Assembly (NCBI GenBank): GCA_036655355.1
Contig: JAVVQG010000008.1
Span: 62,001-126,000, forward strand
Source of the DNA: JAUNSR01 sp036655355
GTDB lineage: Bacteria > Bacteroidota > Bacteroidia > Bacteroidales > JAUNSR01
DNA: 64,000 nucleotides
Direction of reading: 5' to 3'
Position numbers and translations under genes: made by a program. Shown in pieces: positions 18,159-27,663 of the stretch (position 1 is its first letter; each line of letters starts with the position of its first letter). The notes under the pieces were generated by a model. The model ran no database searches. It was not told where the DNA came from and saw only the letters and a list, made by a program, of their open reading frames with translations.

Positions 18159-18284
18159 ACGGATCTTATTGAAAAGATTTTTAATTCTGAGGTTAAGCTA
18201 ATACATTTGGCTGTTCCCGTTTAAGAGAATAACCCATTAAGTAGGGATAAGTTTATGCAAACGTTTTAGGTTTTCGTAAAAAAA

Positions 18285-18312
18285 AAGAGTGTGAATAAAA
18301 ATTCACACTCTT
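18285..18312 (-). terminator. intrinsic terminator of the ribonucleotide reductase gene
   Basis: A perfect 12-bp stem AAGAGTGTGAAT/ATTCACACTCTT has a 4-nt loop; on the minus strand it is followed by a run of nine T residues. It is 57 bp past the nrdJ stop. Confidence 0.9.
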
Positions 18313-18368
18313 GGGTATAGGGATGCTCTATTTAAATAAAGAACTGTTCTTTTGGTTAATTTAGACTA

Positions 18369-20894
18369 TTAGCCGCATCTTGAAGTGCCACAAGAAGTAC
18401 AGATCAAACAACCCTCCTGGTAGATCAAAGACTCTTGGCCACAATTGGGACATTTCTGGCCACTCGCTTTCATTCCGTTCGGAAGGTATTTTTTCAAAGC
18501 GCGCTCCACACCGTTTTTCCAGGTGTTGATCGATTCATTGTTCAGTTCAAGTCCCGAAATCAATTTGATCACCTGATCCATCGGCATGCGGTAACGCAGC
18601 ACGCCCGAAATCAGTTTCGCATAGTTCCAATATTCCGGATTGAACTTATCGGATAATCCTTCGATCGTTGTTTTGTATCCGCGTTTGTTGACGAACTGGA
18701 AATCGTAACGTTTGTTGCCTTCGGCATCGATCGCTTTGATGATTTTTCCTTTCGTTACATTCTTTGGAATGAGGATGCCGTCTTCATCATCGGCCAAACC
18801 GGTAAAGATCTCATAAGGCATACCGTCTTTTAATCCGATGAAAGCGATCCATTTTTCGCGGTTGTTTTGGAATCTGACCACTTCAGCTTCAAGTTCCACC
18901 GGACGTTTCACCGAGATTGGCGGCAATTCAGGTTTCTTCTCCTCTTTTTTGGTCGAAATCAATACACCCGAACGTGATCCGTCACGGTAAACGGTACATC
19001 CTTTGCAGCCGCTTTTCCACGCTTCAACATAGAGTTGGTTTACCAATTCTTCCGAAACATCGTTCGGCAGGTTGATGGTTACGCTGATCGAGTGATCTAC
19101 CCATCTCTGGATACGTCCCTGCATGCGTACTTTCTGCAACCAGTCTACGTCGTTGGCCGTGGCTTTGTGGTAAGGTGACATCGCAATCAGAGATTCGATC
19201 TCCTCCTGTGTGTAGTTGGTGCGCGCTTCGATGCCGTTCGCTTCCATCCAGGTAAGGAATTTGTGGTGGAAAACCACGTATTCTTCAAATGCATCGCCCA
19301 CTTCGTCAACGAAGTCGATGCGAACCTGCGGATCGTTCGGATTCACTTTGCGACGGCGTTTGTATACCGGCATGAATACCGGCTCGATACCGGATGAGGT
19401 TTGTGTCATCAAGCTCGTTGTACCCGTCGGAGCGATTGTGAGACAGGCGATGTTACGGCGTCCGTAACGGGCCATGTCGTCGTATAGCTCCTGATCGGCT
19501 TCTTTCAGGCGTAGGATGAACGGATTGTTCTCCTCTCTCTTGGCATCGAATATTTCAAATGCGCCACGCTCTTTCGCCATCTCCACAGAGGAGCGATAAG
19601 CGGCAAGCGCCAAGGTTTTGTGAACGCTTTCGGAGAAATCGGTGGCAGCTTCCGTTCCGTAACGAAGTCCCATCGCGGCGATCATATCACCCTCGGCTGT
19701 CGTTCCTACTCCGGTACGACGACCTTGTAAGGTTCTTTTCTGTATTTTCTCCCACAAGTGCACCTCGGTCTGTTTCACTTCGTCCGTTTCCGGGTCTTGT
19801 TTGATCTTGGCGAGTATTTTATCGATTTTCTCCATCTCCAAGTCGATGATGTCGTCCATGATGCGCTGAGCCAGTGCGACGTGCTTCTTGAATAGTTCGA
19901 AATCGAATTCAGCTTCTTTGGTGAACGGATTCTTCACGTAAGAGTACAGGTTGATCGCCAACAAACGACAGCTGTCATACGGGCACAACGGAATCTCTCC
20001 GCAAGGATTTGTCGATACGGTGCGGAAGCCCAGGTCGGCATAGCAATCCGGTACGGACTCCCGAAGGATGGTGTCCCAGAATAGTACGCCCGGTTCGGCT
20101 GATTTCCATGCATTGTGAACGATTTTCCCCCAAAGGGTTTTGGCGTCGATCTCTTTCGTGAATTTCGGATCTTGTGCATCAATCGGGAATTGTTGCGTGT
20201 AAGGAGTTCCGCTAACGGCTGCTTTCATAAAATCATCATCGATTTTAACAGACACGTTCGCTCCGGTCACTTTCCCTTCGGTCATCTTCGCATCGATAAA
20301 CGATTCCGAGTCGGGGTGTTTGATCGAAACACTCAGCATGAGGGCGCCACGGCGACCGTCTTGCGCCACTTCGCGGGTAGAGTTGGAGTAACGTTCCATG
20401 AACGGAACCAATCCGGTAGAGGTAAGGGCTGAGTTTTTAACCGGTGAGCCTGCCGGACGGATGTGTGAAAGGTCATGTCCCACACCTCCGCGACGTTTCA
20501 TCAGCTGAACTTGTTCTTCGTCGATTTTGATGATTCCGCCGTAAGAGTCCGCTTTCCCGTCGAGTCCGATTACAAAGCAATTTGAAAGGGATGCAATCTG
20601 ATAGTTATTTCCGATGCCACTCATCGGACTACCCTGCGGAACGATGTATTTGAAGTGATCCAAAAGAGCTGTCAACTCCTCTTTCGAGAGTGGATTCGGG
20701 TATTTATTCTCAATTCGTGCAATTTCAGATGCGATTCGTTCGTGCATCATTAAAGGTGAATTTTCATAAATATTACCAAAAGAATCCTTTAGGGCATATT
20801 TGTTCACCCATACACGGGCTGCAAGTTCGTCGCCCTTGAAATACTTCAGGGATTCTTCGAATGCTTCGTTATAACTATAAGTATTTGCTTCCAC
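18369..20894 (-). CDS. nrdJ: adenosylcobalamin-dependent (class II) ribonucleoside-diphosphate reductase
   Basis: Makes deoxyribonucleotides using a B12-generated thiyl radical, so it works with or without oxygen. The 841-residue chain shows the NTP-specificity/active-site landmarks: YQIASLSNCFVIG (first redox Cys), RRGGVGHDLSHIRPAGSPV, STNPCGEIPLCPYDSC (radical Cys and Glu), APTGTTSLMTQTSSGIEPVF, and a C-terminal Cys-rich tail (QKCPNCGQES, CTSCGTSRCG) that acts as disulfide shuttle or zinc site. No separate small subunit is present, as expected for class II. The 396-bp gap upstream shows no recognisable cobalamin-riboswitch box. Monocistronic with its own terminator. Confidence 0.92.
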   Translation of the reverse strand: MEANTYSYNEAFEESLKYFKGDELAARVWVNKYALKDSFGNIYENSPLMMHERIASEIARIENKYPNPLSKEELTALLDHFKYIVPQGSPMSGIGNNYQIASLSNCFVIGLDGKADSYGGIIKIDEEQVQLMKRRGGVGHDLSHIRPAGSPVKNSALTSTGLVPFMERYSNSTREVAQDGRRGALMLSVSIKHPDSESFIDAKMTEGKVTGANVSVKIDDDFMKAAVSGTPYTQQFPIDAQDPKFTKEIDAKTLWGKIVHNAWKSAEPGVLFWDTILRESVPDCYADLGFRTVSTNPCGEIPLCPYDSCRLLAINLYSYVKNPFTKEAEFDFELFKKHVALAQRIMDDIIDLEMEKIDKILAKIKQDPETDEVKQTEVHLWEKIQKRTLQGRRTGVGTTAEGDMIAAMGLRYGTEAATDFSESVHKTLALAAYRSSVEMAKERGAFEIFDAKREENNPFILRLKEADQELYDDMARYGRRNIACLTIAPTGTTSLMTQTSSGIEPVFMPVYKRRRKVNPNDPQVRIDFVDEVGDAFEEYVVFHHKFLTWMEANGIEARTNYTQEEIESLIAMSPYHKATANDVDWLQKVRMQGRIQRWVDHSISVTINLPNDVSEELVNQLYVEAWKSGCKGCTVYRDGSRSGVLISTKKEEKKPELPPISVKRPVELEAEVVRFQNNREKWIAFIGLKDGMPYEIFTGLADDEDGILIPKNVTKGKIIKAIDAEGNKRYDFQFVNKRGYKTTIEGLSDKFNPEYWNYAKLISGVLRYRMPMDQVIKLISGLELNNESINTWKNGVERALKKYLPNGMKASGQKCPNCGQESLIYQEGCLICTSCGTSRCG

Positions 20895-21270
20895 AATAAA
20901 TTATTTTTTAATAAAAAGTTCGTGTTTTATTCGGCGTTTTTGATATCAGGTTGTGCTTGAAAAATTTGGTCTTGCAATGTTAGGAAAAACCTTTCAGTTG
21001 AACAAATTTGGAGAAAGTAAATTCTGAAAATAATTTTGAAGTTTTCTTTTTTGAAAATTAAAACATTGATAATTATCTATATATGATTTTTGAGGCCTCT
21101 AAAAGTTTTCCATTTTGGTAAATTAGTAGAATATTGTTGTTTGTGTTATTGAAATCCTTTATTTAATAGATTTTCGTTATAAATCGCCCTTTTTCGTATT
21201 AAAAATAGAAGAAAATAAGAGCGCCTTATTTATTGTGTCGGCTGCACTGCGGGGATGCCCTTAAATTTTA

Positions 21271-21278
21271 TATTTTTG
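21271..21278 (+). promoter_or_regulatory. probable -7 element for the nitroreductase gene
   Basis: TATTTTTG matches the Bacteroidetes -7 element TAnnTTTG, 18 bp before the ATG at 21297. No well-spaced -33 TTTG is seen. The rest of the 20895-21290 gap is AT-rich with no other recognised element. Confidence 0.4.
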
Positions 21279-21296
21279 TAGAAAAACTATTTGTAT

Positions 21297-22040
21297 ATGC
21301 TCGAATCAATGAAAAACAGACGGACGGTCCGGAAATATTCGGATCGTGAAGTGTCTGAAGAAATGTTAACAAAATTACTTGAGGTTGCACTCCGCGCCTC
21401 CACTACGGGGAATATGCAACTCTATAGCGTGGTGGTTACCCGCGATGCTGAAAACAAATCAAAACTGGCTCCCGCACATTTTAATCAGCCGATGGTTACG
21501 GGTGCTCCGGTGGTACTGACCTTTTGTGCGGATTTTAATCGATTCACAAAATGGTGCGAATTGCGTGAGGCGGAACCCGGTTATGATAACATTCAGTCCT
21601 TCATCGCTGCCGCTTTGGATGCCGCCTTGGTGGCTCAGAGCTTCTGTAATGCGGCGGAAGAGGCGGGACTGGGGATTTGTTACCTGGGCACGACAACCTA
21701 TAATGCGAAGCAGATTACAGAGATTCTCGGGTTGCCGGAATTGGTCGTGCCCGTTACAACCGTTACGGTGGGTTATCCGGAGGAGATTCCTGCGCAGTGC
21801 GAGCGTTTGCCGATTGAAGCGGTGTTGCATCGTGAGGTGTACCGTGATTATTCTGCAGAGACCATCGAACAGCTTTACAAAGAGAAGGAAGAATTGCCCG
21901 CAAACCGGAAATTTGTGGAGGAAAACAACAAGAAAACCCTTGCTCAGGTGTTTACAGATGTCCGTTATACCAGAAAGAACAATGAATTCTTCTCGGAGCG
22001 GTTCATCGAATTGCTGAAAGAGCAGGGATTCTTGCGTTGA
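21297..22040 (+). CDS. nitroreductase-family FMN oxidoreductase
   Basis: A 247-residue NAD(P)H/FMN-dependent reductase of the nitroreductase superfamily. ATG 21297 is taken over a TTG two codons upstream. The N-terminal SMKNRRTVRKYSDREVSEEM is the FMN-phosphate-binding Arg-rich motif; RASTTGNMQLYSVVVTRDAE is the conserved substrate-side loop; AALVAQSFCNAAEEAGLGIC and YLGTTTYNAKQITEILGLPE complete the fold, with an extended C-terminal tail as in NfsA-like proteins. The physiological substrate is unknown; candidates are quinones or flavins. It is a lone gene that shares a bidirectional terminator with dnaA. Confidence 0.82.
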   Translation: MLESMKNRRTVRKYSDREVSEEMLTKLLEVALRASTTGNMQLYSVVVTRDAENKSKLAPAHFNQPMVTGAPVVLTFCADFNRFTKWCELREAEPGYDNIQSFIAAALDAALVAQSFCNAAEEAGLGICYLGTTTYNAKQITEILGLPELVVPVTTVTVGYPEEIPAQCERLPIEAVLHREVYRDYSAETIEQLYKEKEELPANRKFVEENNKKTLAQVFTDVRYTRKNNEFFSERFIELLKEQGFLR

Positions 22041-22153
22041 ATTGGTTTTAGGAGGGATGCACAGCGGAAAACTACTACTGGAAAAATCCTCGGAAATGGA
22101 ACCTGGGGGAGAGTGGTTTCAAGCACGATTCCGAAAGCTGTGTGAATAAAAAA

Positions 22154-22196
22154 ACGGCGGGGAAAAGATCCTTCAATAGGTTCTTTTCCCCGCCGT
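22154..22196. terminator. bidirectional terminator between nitroreductase gene and dnaA
   Basis: ACGGCGGGGAAAAGA (22154-22168) pairs with TCTTTTCCCCGCCGT (22182-22196); a run of A on the left serves as the minus-strand T tract. Confidence 0.85.
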
Positions 22197-22223
22197 CTGT
22201 ATATCGGATCAATGTGATTGTCT

Positions 22224-23636
22224 TTAGCACTGGAGCATGTCTTCTATCTCAGAAAGATTCGCTCTGAAAGCTTTGTCGATGTCCAGCAACCCGCTGATGT
22301 TCTTGCAGGCGTGCAATACCGTTGCATGATCTCGTTTTCCGATCAGTTCTCCAATTCTGGAAAGCGAATAGTCGGTGTATTTCTTGGATAGGTACATTGA
22401 AATCTGGCGTGCGTGAACGATTTCACGTTTGCGTGACTTCGAATGAATCTGTTTGTTGTCAATATTAAAGTACTTACATACCGTGTCCTGAATCAACTCA
22501 ATCGTGATTTGCTTCTTTTCGATGCTTACGCTGGTGCTTAGGACGCGCTCTGCAAGGTCAATGCTGATCTCGCGGTTGAAGATGGTAGAGTGTGCCATCA
22601 ACGATACGATGATGCCTTCAAGGTCACGTACGTTGTCTGTAACGTTGCGTGCGATGTAATCTACTACTTCTTTGTTGATCGATAAGCCGTCGTGGCGGAT
22701 CTTATTGGTCAGGATCGAGCGACGAAGATCGTAGTCCGGGCGTTCCAGTTCGGCTGTTAATCCCCATTTGAAACGGGTAAGCAGTCGCGGAACCATTCCC
22801 AAAAGAGATACCGGCGGACGGTCCGAGGTCATCACCAGCTGCTTGCTGTTCTGATGGAGGTGGTTGAATATGTGGAAAAATGTATTCTGTGTCTGCGTTT
22901 TACCGGCAAACTCCTGGATATCGTCAATCAACAAGACATCGATGGTCTGGTAGAAATTGATGAAGTCGTTTACCGTATTGTTTCGCACAGCATCCGTGTA
23001 TTGTACCTGGAATTGATGCGAGGTGACATACAATACTCTTTTGGAAGGATTTTGCTCTTTGATGCGAATCCCGATGGCATGAGCAAGGTGTGTTTTCCCT
23101 ACTCCCGATTCGCCATAAAGGAAAAGCGGATTAAAGGCCGTTCTACCGGGATTGGCTGCGATTGTTTCGCCAGCCGTACGAGCCAGTTTGTTGCTCATTC
23201 CGGAGAAGTAATTCTCAAAATTGTAATTTGGATTTAGTTGCGAGTCGATCTCTACATACGCTGTCTGCTTGAATTCACTCTGTTTGAAAAGTTCCGGAGT
23301 GCGGGGTGCGGTTTTAGCCGGTTGGGCTTCAATAGCGGTGGATTTGGTTGATCCTTCAATCTCCACCGTGGATTTTGTCTGATTCTCAACCACTACCTGA
23401 TACATGAGTTGAGTACCCTCACCAAATACCCTGTAAAGGCATTGGCGAAGTATATTGACGTACTTCTCCTCTAAGTATTCGTAAAAAAAGTGAGTCGGAA
23501 CCTGGATGGTTAGGACTTTATTGTGGAAATGAAGCGGAGTGATCGGCAAAAACCAAGTTTTAAATGCCGTCTCCGGTAAGTTGTCTTTGATTATATCAAG
23601 ACACTTTTCCCATAAAGTTACATGATCGGAACTCAT
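22224..23636 (-). CDS. dnaA: chromosomal replication initiator DnaA
   Basis: The 470-residue initiator that binds DnaA boxes and opens the origin. The start at 23636 (MSSDHVTLWEKCLDIIKDNL) matches family N-termini; the 17 upstream codons to 23687 are open but atypical. Domains: I (1-85, helicase/DiaA contacts), a linker (about 90-150), AAA+ (Walker A GESGVGKTH, Walker B VLLIDDIQEFAGK, sensor MTSDRPP) and the C-terminal DNA-binding domain with IGKRDHATVLHACKNI, the DnaA-box signature. I could not find an origin or DnaA-box cluster in the 540 bp upstream. Confidence 0.96.
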   Translation of the reverse strand: MSSDHVTLWEKCLDIIKDNLPETAFKTWFLPITPLHFHNKVLTIQVPTHFFYEYLEEKYVNILRQCLYRVFGEGTQLMYQVVVENQTKSTVEIEGSTKSTAIEAQPAKTAPRTPELFKQSEFKQTAYVEIDSQLNPNYNFENYFSGMSNKLARTAGETIAANPGRTAFNPLFLYGESGVGKTHLAHAIGIRIKEQNPSKRVLYVTSHQFQVQYTDAVRNNTVNDFINFYQTIDVLLIDDIQEFAGKTQTQNTFFHIFNHLHQNSKQLVMTSDRPPVSLLGMVPRLLTRFKWGLTAELERPDYDLRRSILTNKIRHDGLSINKEVVDYIARNVTDNVRDLEGIIVSLMAHSTIFNREISIDLAERVLSTSVSIEKKQITIELIQDTVCKYFNIDNKQIHSKSRKREIVHARQISMYLSKKYTDYSLSRIGELIGKRDHATVLHACKNISGLLDIDKAFRANLSEIEDMLQC

Positions 23637-23795
23637 TCGTAAATCCAAATTTTTCAAGTCGTATGTATTGCAAAGACAAAAATCCAAATTTTATTTTTGA
23701 AAAACAAATCGTCTTTTCTCTTGTATTTTTGAAATAGAATATAACTACCTGATTCTCAGTTGTCGTTTGAAATCGTCTTTCGTTGAGTGTTAATT

Positions 23796-23803
23796 TATAT
23801 TTG
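23796..23803 (+). promoter_or_regulatory. -7-like element with no downstream gene on its strand
   Basis: TATATTTG on the plus strand lies in the 538-bp gap 23637-24174. No plus-strand gene follows, so it is either chance or the start of an unannotated transcript. Apart from this and the hairpin at 24103, I see nothing in the gap. Confidence 0.2.
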
Positions 23804-24102
23804 CATTTTTACATTATTGATACTCAATAGGTTGCTCTGATTCTGCTCTACGGCATAAATAAAGAGAATTACATTGTTAATTTCTTCAAAACCCTTTTGT
23901 CGAAAGGTATTCCGGAGTTTGAGGAAAATAGAAGTCAACCGAAATAATATATTTTAATTCTAAATAATGAAATATGTTGAAAGATAGATAATTCAGGGAA
24001 ACAGCCCTTAATAAGCTTCTTGGAGGGTATTACAGCATTTGAAAAAAAATATAATAATAGGGGGTTTTATTTTAAGGAATGGGGTGGGATTATCTCCAAT
24101 AA

Positions 24103-24154
24103 AAAGAGGAGGTTGCCTAATTCATTGGTATGAATTTTAGACAACCTCCTCTTA
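24103..24154 (-). terminator. terminator of the mlaD-like gene
   Basis: AAGAGGAGGTTG-CTAA pairs with TTAG-CAACCTCCTCTT around a loop containing TTCATTGGTATGAA; the left A run gives the minus-strand T tract. The loop and right arm resemble the hairpin at 47774. Confidence 0.75.
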
Positions 24155-24174
24155 TATGGATTGAAATCTTGTTT

Positions 24175-25068
24175 TTACTTTTTCCCGAAAATTGAGAAAT
24201 GAACGTATCGCTTCGGATTGGCTTTTAGGTCGATCATCAAAGAATCGGCATGAATCACCGTATTGTTGAGGTTTTGATACAGACCGTCGCTGTTGAGAAG
24301 CAAGCCCAACGTATTGTCTTTCGAGTTCATTTTCTGTGTCAGCTGTTCCACATTCGAGAGTGTGGTATTGATAGAGGAGATAGTTTGGTTAAAATTGATC
24401 TCCTTTACATTCTGGCTTACTTCGTTGAAGTTCGTGGACATGCTTTTTAAATTGGATACGATGACAGGCAGGTCCTTGTTCATCATCTGAGTCAGACTCC
24501 GTGAAGATTTTTCCAATTCTCCCGTAATGGTATTGACATTTTGGAAGCTTTCTTTCAATCCCGCATGATTCACGATCTGATCCAGTCCGCTTAGGATGGA
24601 GTCGATACGCGGTAACATGGTTTCAAGCGTAGGAAGGAGTTTTTCGGATACCGTTCCCATTAACCCCGCATCAAATACCCCTTCAAGGGTATCCGCTACA
24701 GCGTGGTGCGCACCCACATAATTATTCAGTTTCAGTTCGATCGAAGCTCCTCCAAGTAAGTCTGTCACCACAACGGCCTTACTGCCGGCCGGAACTTTTA
24801 GTTTCTTATCCAGGCTAACCTCTACGATCACATTTCCGGGGTTGTTGAAATCATAATCGATGCTTCTGATTAATCCAACTTTGTAACCGTCGATAGAGAC
24901 TGGCCCTGAAACTGCCAATCCTGTTACATTTTTATATTTTATGTAATAGTAGTTGTCGGGTTTGAATATATTGACCCCTTTCAAGTAGTCAATACCAAAA
25001 AAAAGGATAAGAGCACAAACGATAGTCACCAGACCAATTTTAAACTCTTTGCCAATTAATTTTTTCAT
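24175..25068 (-). CDS. MlaD/MCE-family lipid-transport protein
   Basis: Inner-membrane anchored MCE protein of 297 residues: a short cytoplasmic head, one TM segment (IGLVTIVCALILFFGIDYL, about 12-30), then the MCE domain (about 38-115) with NVTGLAVSGPVSIDGYKVG and VVVTDLLGGASIELKL. A C-terminal Ser/Asn/Leu-rich helical region (about 140-290, many 'NV..I' heptad-like steps) is the likely hexamer barrel or coiled coil. Such proteins carry phospholipids between inner and outer membrane with MlaE/MlaF partners, which are not in this window. It lies 239 bp downstream of an amidase gene on the same strand, an order I associate with Bacteroidales. Confidence 0.85.
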   Translation of the reverse strand: MKKLIGKEFKIGLVTIVCALILFFGIDYLKGVNIFKPDNYYYIKYKNVTGLAVSGPVSIDGYKVGLIRSIDYDFNNPGNVIVEVSLDKKLKVPAGSKAVVVTDLLGGASIELKLNNYVGAHHAVADTLEGVFDAGLMGTVSEKLLPTLETMLPRIDSILSGLDQIVNHAGLKESFQNVNTITGELEKSSRSLTQMMNKDLPVIVSNLKSMSTNFNEVSQNVKEINFNQTISSINTTLSNVEQLTQKMNSKDNTLGLLLNSDGLYQNLNNTVIHADSLMIDLKANPKRYVHFSIFGKK

Positions 25069-25307
25069 TTGTATATATTTTATTTTTTTACATTTAGGTC
25101 AAATGCGTCATCTATCTGCCTTCAGTTGGGTATCTCTTTTTAAGTAAACCGACAGCGCTTTGTTTCTGTCAATTCAACAAGTTTAGGTGTCAATTAGATG
25201 GAATTTTCTTTACAAAGTAACTTATTTTTCTTCAATTACCCTTCAAGTTGGTTGCTTTTTAAGCTACTGAAGCCTTTGAATCCTCTGTAAACGGTCACCA
25301 AAACCGC

Positions 25308-26507
25308 TTATTTAAGACGTTTTCCGTCTTTAAACCGAACCACAAAAGCATCTTTGAACTTCTTTCGGACCTCTCTTTGCGTGTTCGTGATCTCCTTAAA
25401 GTTGGTGCTTTCTCCGTAAGCGTAGCGATAGGAGCCATTCTCGTGGTAGATTGTCACCGGCCAAAGACCTTTAAGTTGCGGCGCTCCTTTGCTTAATTTT
25501 TTGTGATAGGAAAGGAATTGAACTTTATAAATCACTTTCCCACGTGAAGCCGTTTCTTTTGAGACGTTGCTTTTGGAAGCACTCTCCGTTTTTACGGATG
25601 CATTCGTTTTTACGGTTGTCCCCGTTTTGACAGAAGCGGTTTCGTTGCTTACGGCGTTTTGCTTCCGTGTTTCAGTCGTTGTTTTTCTTTTGATCTCTCC
25701 TTTTGATGCGACGGCGGCGCTGTTATGGCGATCGTAAGCCTCTTTGTAATCAGCGAAACCTTTGTATATGGAGGTGGCGATTTTACTTTTGCCTTCGGCT
25801 GTAGCCAGAAATTTCTCCTCTACCGCATTTGAAAGGAAGCCGACTTCCACCAAAACAGAGGGCATGCTGGTTTCTTTGAGAACCAGATAAGGTGCCTGTC
25901 TGACTTGTCTGTCGTGCCGTTTGGCTGTATTCTTGAAATGGTGTTGAATGGAAGAGGCGATCTGAATACTTTGGTTCTGATGGATGCCCTGCAACGTCTC
26001 GAACATAATATACGATTCGGCGCTATTGGGGTCGAATCCCTCATAACTCTTCTCGTAATTATCCTCTAGTAGGATCACGGCATTCTCTCTCTTTGCAATC
26101 TCCAAGTTCTCCTCACTCTTGGCCGTACCGAGCGTAAATGTGCCCGCTCCGAACACCGAAGAGGTATTTTTATTTCGAGGAATCGCATCGGCATGGATGG
26201 AGATAAACAGATCGCCTTTCTTTTCATTGGCGATCTCCGCCCGTCGGTTTAACGGAACGAATACATCTGTGCGTCGCGTATAAATCACATCTACATCGGA
26301 ATGATTCTCCTCGATCAACTTTCCGACACGCAATGCGATATTCAGGTTGAGATCTTTCTCTTTCAAAATTCTGCCGACACATCCCGCATCGCGACCTCCG
26401 TGTCCCGCATCAATGATAACCTTGAATTTCTGGTTCTGCGCCTCTGTGACACAGAAAAGAAAGAGAAATAAGCTACTTAAGAGTATTGATTTTTTATTTA
26501 ACCGCAT
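25308..26507 (-). CDS. N-acetylmuramoyl-L-alanine amidase (Amidase_3)
   Basis: Periplasmic zinc amidase that splits the MurNAc-L-Ala bond of peptidoglycan. Signal peptide (ILLSSLFLFLFCVTEAQ), then FKVIIDAGHGGRDAGCVG with the first zinc His, RTDVFVPLNRRAEIAN, DLFISIHADA with the second His, and VLVEVGFLSNAVEEKFL with the catalytic Glu: all Amidase_3 landmarks (about 27-245). A Lys/Thr/Ser-rich low-complexity linker (about 250-330) leads to a C-terminal domain of about 70 residues (YKVQFLSYHKKLSKGAPQLK) resembling a SPOR-like beta-alpha module. The following gap 25069-25307 holds no clear terminator, so read-through into the mlaD-like gene is possible. Confidence 0.88.
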   Translation of the reverse strand: MRLNKKSILLSSLFLFLFCVTEAQNQKFKVIIDAGHGGRDAGCVGRILKEKDLNLNIALRVGKLIEENHSDVDVIYTRRTDVFVPLNRRAEIANEKKGDLFISIHADAIPRNKNTSSVFGAGTFTLGTAKSEENLEIAKRENAVILLEDNYEKSYEGFDPNSAESYIMFETLQGIHQNQSIQIASSIQHHFKNTAKRHDRQVRQAPYLVLKETSMPSVLVEVGFLSNAVEEKFLATAEGKSKIATSIYKGFADYKEAYDRHNSAAVASKGEIKRKTTTETRKQNAVSNETASVKTGTTVKTNASVKTESASKSNVSKETASRGKVIYKVQFLSYHKKLSKGAPQLKGLWPVTIYHENGSYRYAYGESTNFKEITNTQREVRKKFKDAFVVRFKDGKRLK

Positions 26508-26579
26508 AGTTTTAATCTTTGGGTTTCTTGAGCTATGTAATGTTTATAGAAAAAATTAGGTATATCACGCCCAGTAAAT

Positions 26580-26677
26580 GACATTCAATGAATGACGTTC
26601 TGTGAGCAGCTTTCTGTAAATAGCATTCTGTAAATAGCATTCTGTGAATAGCATTTTGTGAATAGCGTTCCGTAATA
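26580..26677. repeat. 14-bp tandem repeat array (7 units)
   Basis: Seven contiguous units of exactly 14 bp start at 26580, with the core AGCATTCTGTGAAT; the outer units are the most divergent. It lies in the 415-bp gap between the divergent amidase and aroE genes. Because 14 is not a multiple of three, the open frame across it is not a protein repeat. Confidence 0.8.
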
Positions 26678-26922
26678 CTATTATGAATGTGCACGGCTAA
26701 AACGTCCCTTGAGATTAACGAATTAACAGACAGTTTGATAACAAAAAAGAAGATCTGTTTCCGATTATTGATTAATCTTACTTTTAAGTTGCACAAATTT
26801 AATAAATTAAGAGTGAAGAACGGGATTCGGTAACTTAAATTTACATCTTTACTTTATCGCATAATATCTTTTAAAGGTCTATTTTTGACACCGAAACAAT
26901 AAACGCACTTAAATAGAATCAT

Positions 26923-27663
26923 ATGGATACATTCGGACTGATCGGACACCCTTTGTCGCACTCCTTCTCAAAAAGCTTTTTTACTGAAAAATTCCGCGAT
27001 GAGCGAATTGATGCCGTTTACTTGAATTTCGATCTGGAAGATATATCGGAATTTCCCAACCTGTTGCGTAGCCATCCCGATCTGAAGGGGATGAATGTGA
27101 CGATTCCCTATAAGGAGGCGATCATTCCCTATCTTGACGAATTAGACGACACGGCAAAGGCCATCGGAGCGGTTAATGTGATTCGGGTGGTTCGAGAAGG
27201 GGAGAAGGTGATTCTGAAAGGGTATAATTCGGATGTGATCGGTTTTTCGGAGTCGATACGTCCACTCCTTACTTCCTACCACAAAAAGGCATTGGTATTG
27301 GGTACGGGAGGCGCCAGTAAGGCTGTGCTTTATGCATTGCGGAACCTCCATGTAGAGCCGCATTCTGTTTCCCGCAGGGGATCGGAAGGGGTGTATGCTT
27401 ACGAAGAGATCACACCTGAGAAACTCAACGAATATCAGGTTGTCGTCAATACCACTCCGCTGGGAATGTATCCGCATGTAAATGAAAAACCCTCGCTTCC
27501 TTATGAGAAAGCGAGGGTGAATGATATCTTTTTTGATCTGATCTACAATCCGGAAGTCACCCGATTTATGGCTGAAGCCGCACAACGGGGTGCTCGGACG
27601 AAGAACGGTTATGAGATGTTGATCGGTCAGGCATTGGAAGCGTGGCGAATCTGGAACCTCTAA
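26923..27663 (+). CDS. aroE: shikimate dehydrogenase
   Basis: NADP-dependent reduction of 3-dehydroshikimate in aromatic amino acid synthesis. The 246-residue chain begins FGLIGHPLSHSFSKSFF (shikimate-binding Ser pair), has NVTIPYK with catalytic Lys64, YNSDVIGF with Asp104, the Rossmann GTGGASKAV at 127-135 and NTTPLGMYPHV. The C-terminal KNGYEMLIGQALEAWRIW completes the fold. It is convergent with cdsA: the two stops are adjacent with no spacer, and a terminator-like hairpin for cdsA lies inside the aroE coding sequence. Confidence 0.95.
   Translation: MDTFGLIGHPLSHSFSKSFFTEKFRDERIDAVYLNFDLEDISEFPNLLRSHPDLKGMNVTIPYKEAIIPYLDELDDTAKAIGAVNVIRVVREGEKVILKGYNSDVIGFSESIRPLLTSYHKKALVLGTGGASKAVLYALRNLHVEPHSVSRRGSEGVYAYEEITPEKLNEYQVVVNTTPLGMYPHVNEKPSLPYEKARVNDIFFDLIYNPEVTRFMAEAAQRGARTKNGYEMLIGQALEAWRIWNL
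27489..27518 (-). terminator. terminator-like hairpin for cdsA inside aroE
   Basis: ACCCTCGCTT (27489-27498) pairs perfectly with AAGCGAGGGT (27509-27518) around a 10-nt loop. Read on the minus strand it is followed by TTTTCATTT. It is about 146 bp past the cdsA stop, antisense to aroE codons; there is no other candidate at this zero-gap convergent junction. Confidence 0.5.

Noticed and set aside
20895..21290. Cobalamin riboswitch upstream of the B12-dependent reductase
   Set aside because: No B12-box-like or conserved stem pattern was recognised in the gap.
23637..24174. Replication origin next to dnaA
   Set aside because: I found no cluster of TTATCCACA-type DnaA boxes in the gap, and Bacteroidales origins need not lie beside dnaA.
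26533..26796. 87-residue minus-strand frame across the 14-bp array
   Set aside because: A 14-bp period would not preserve a protein repeat, and the frame overlaps the amidase promoter region.
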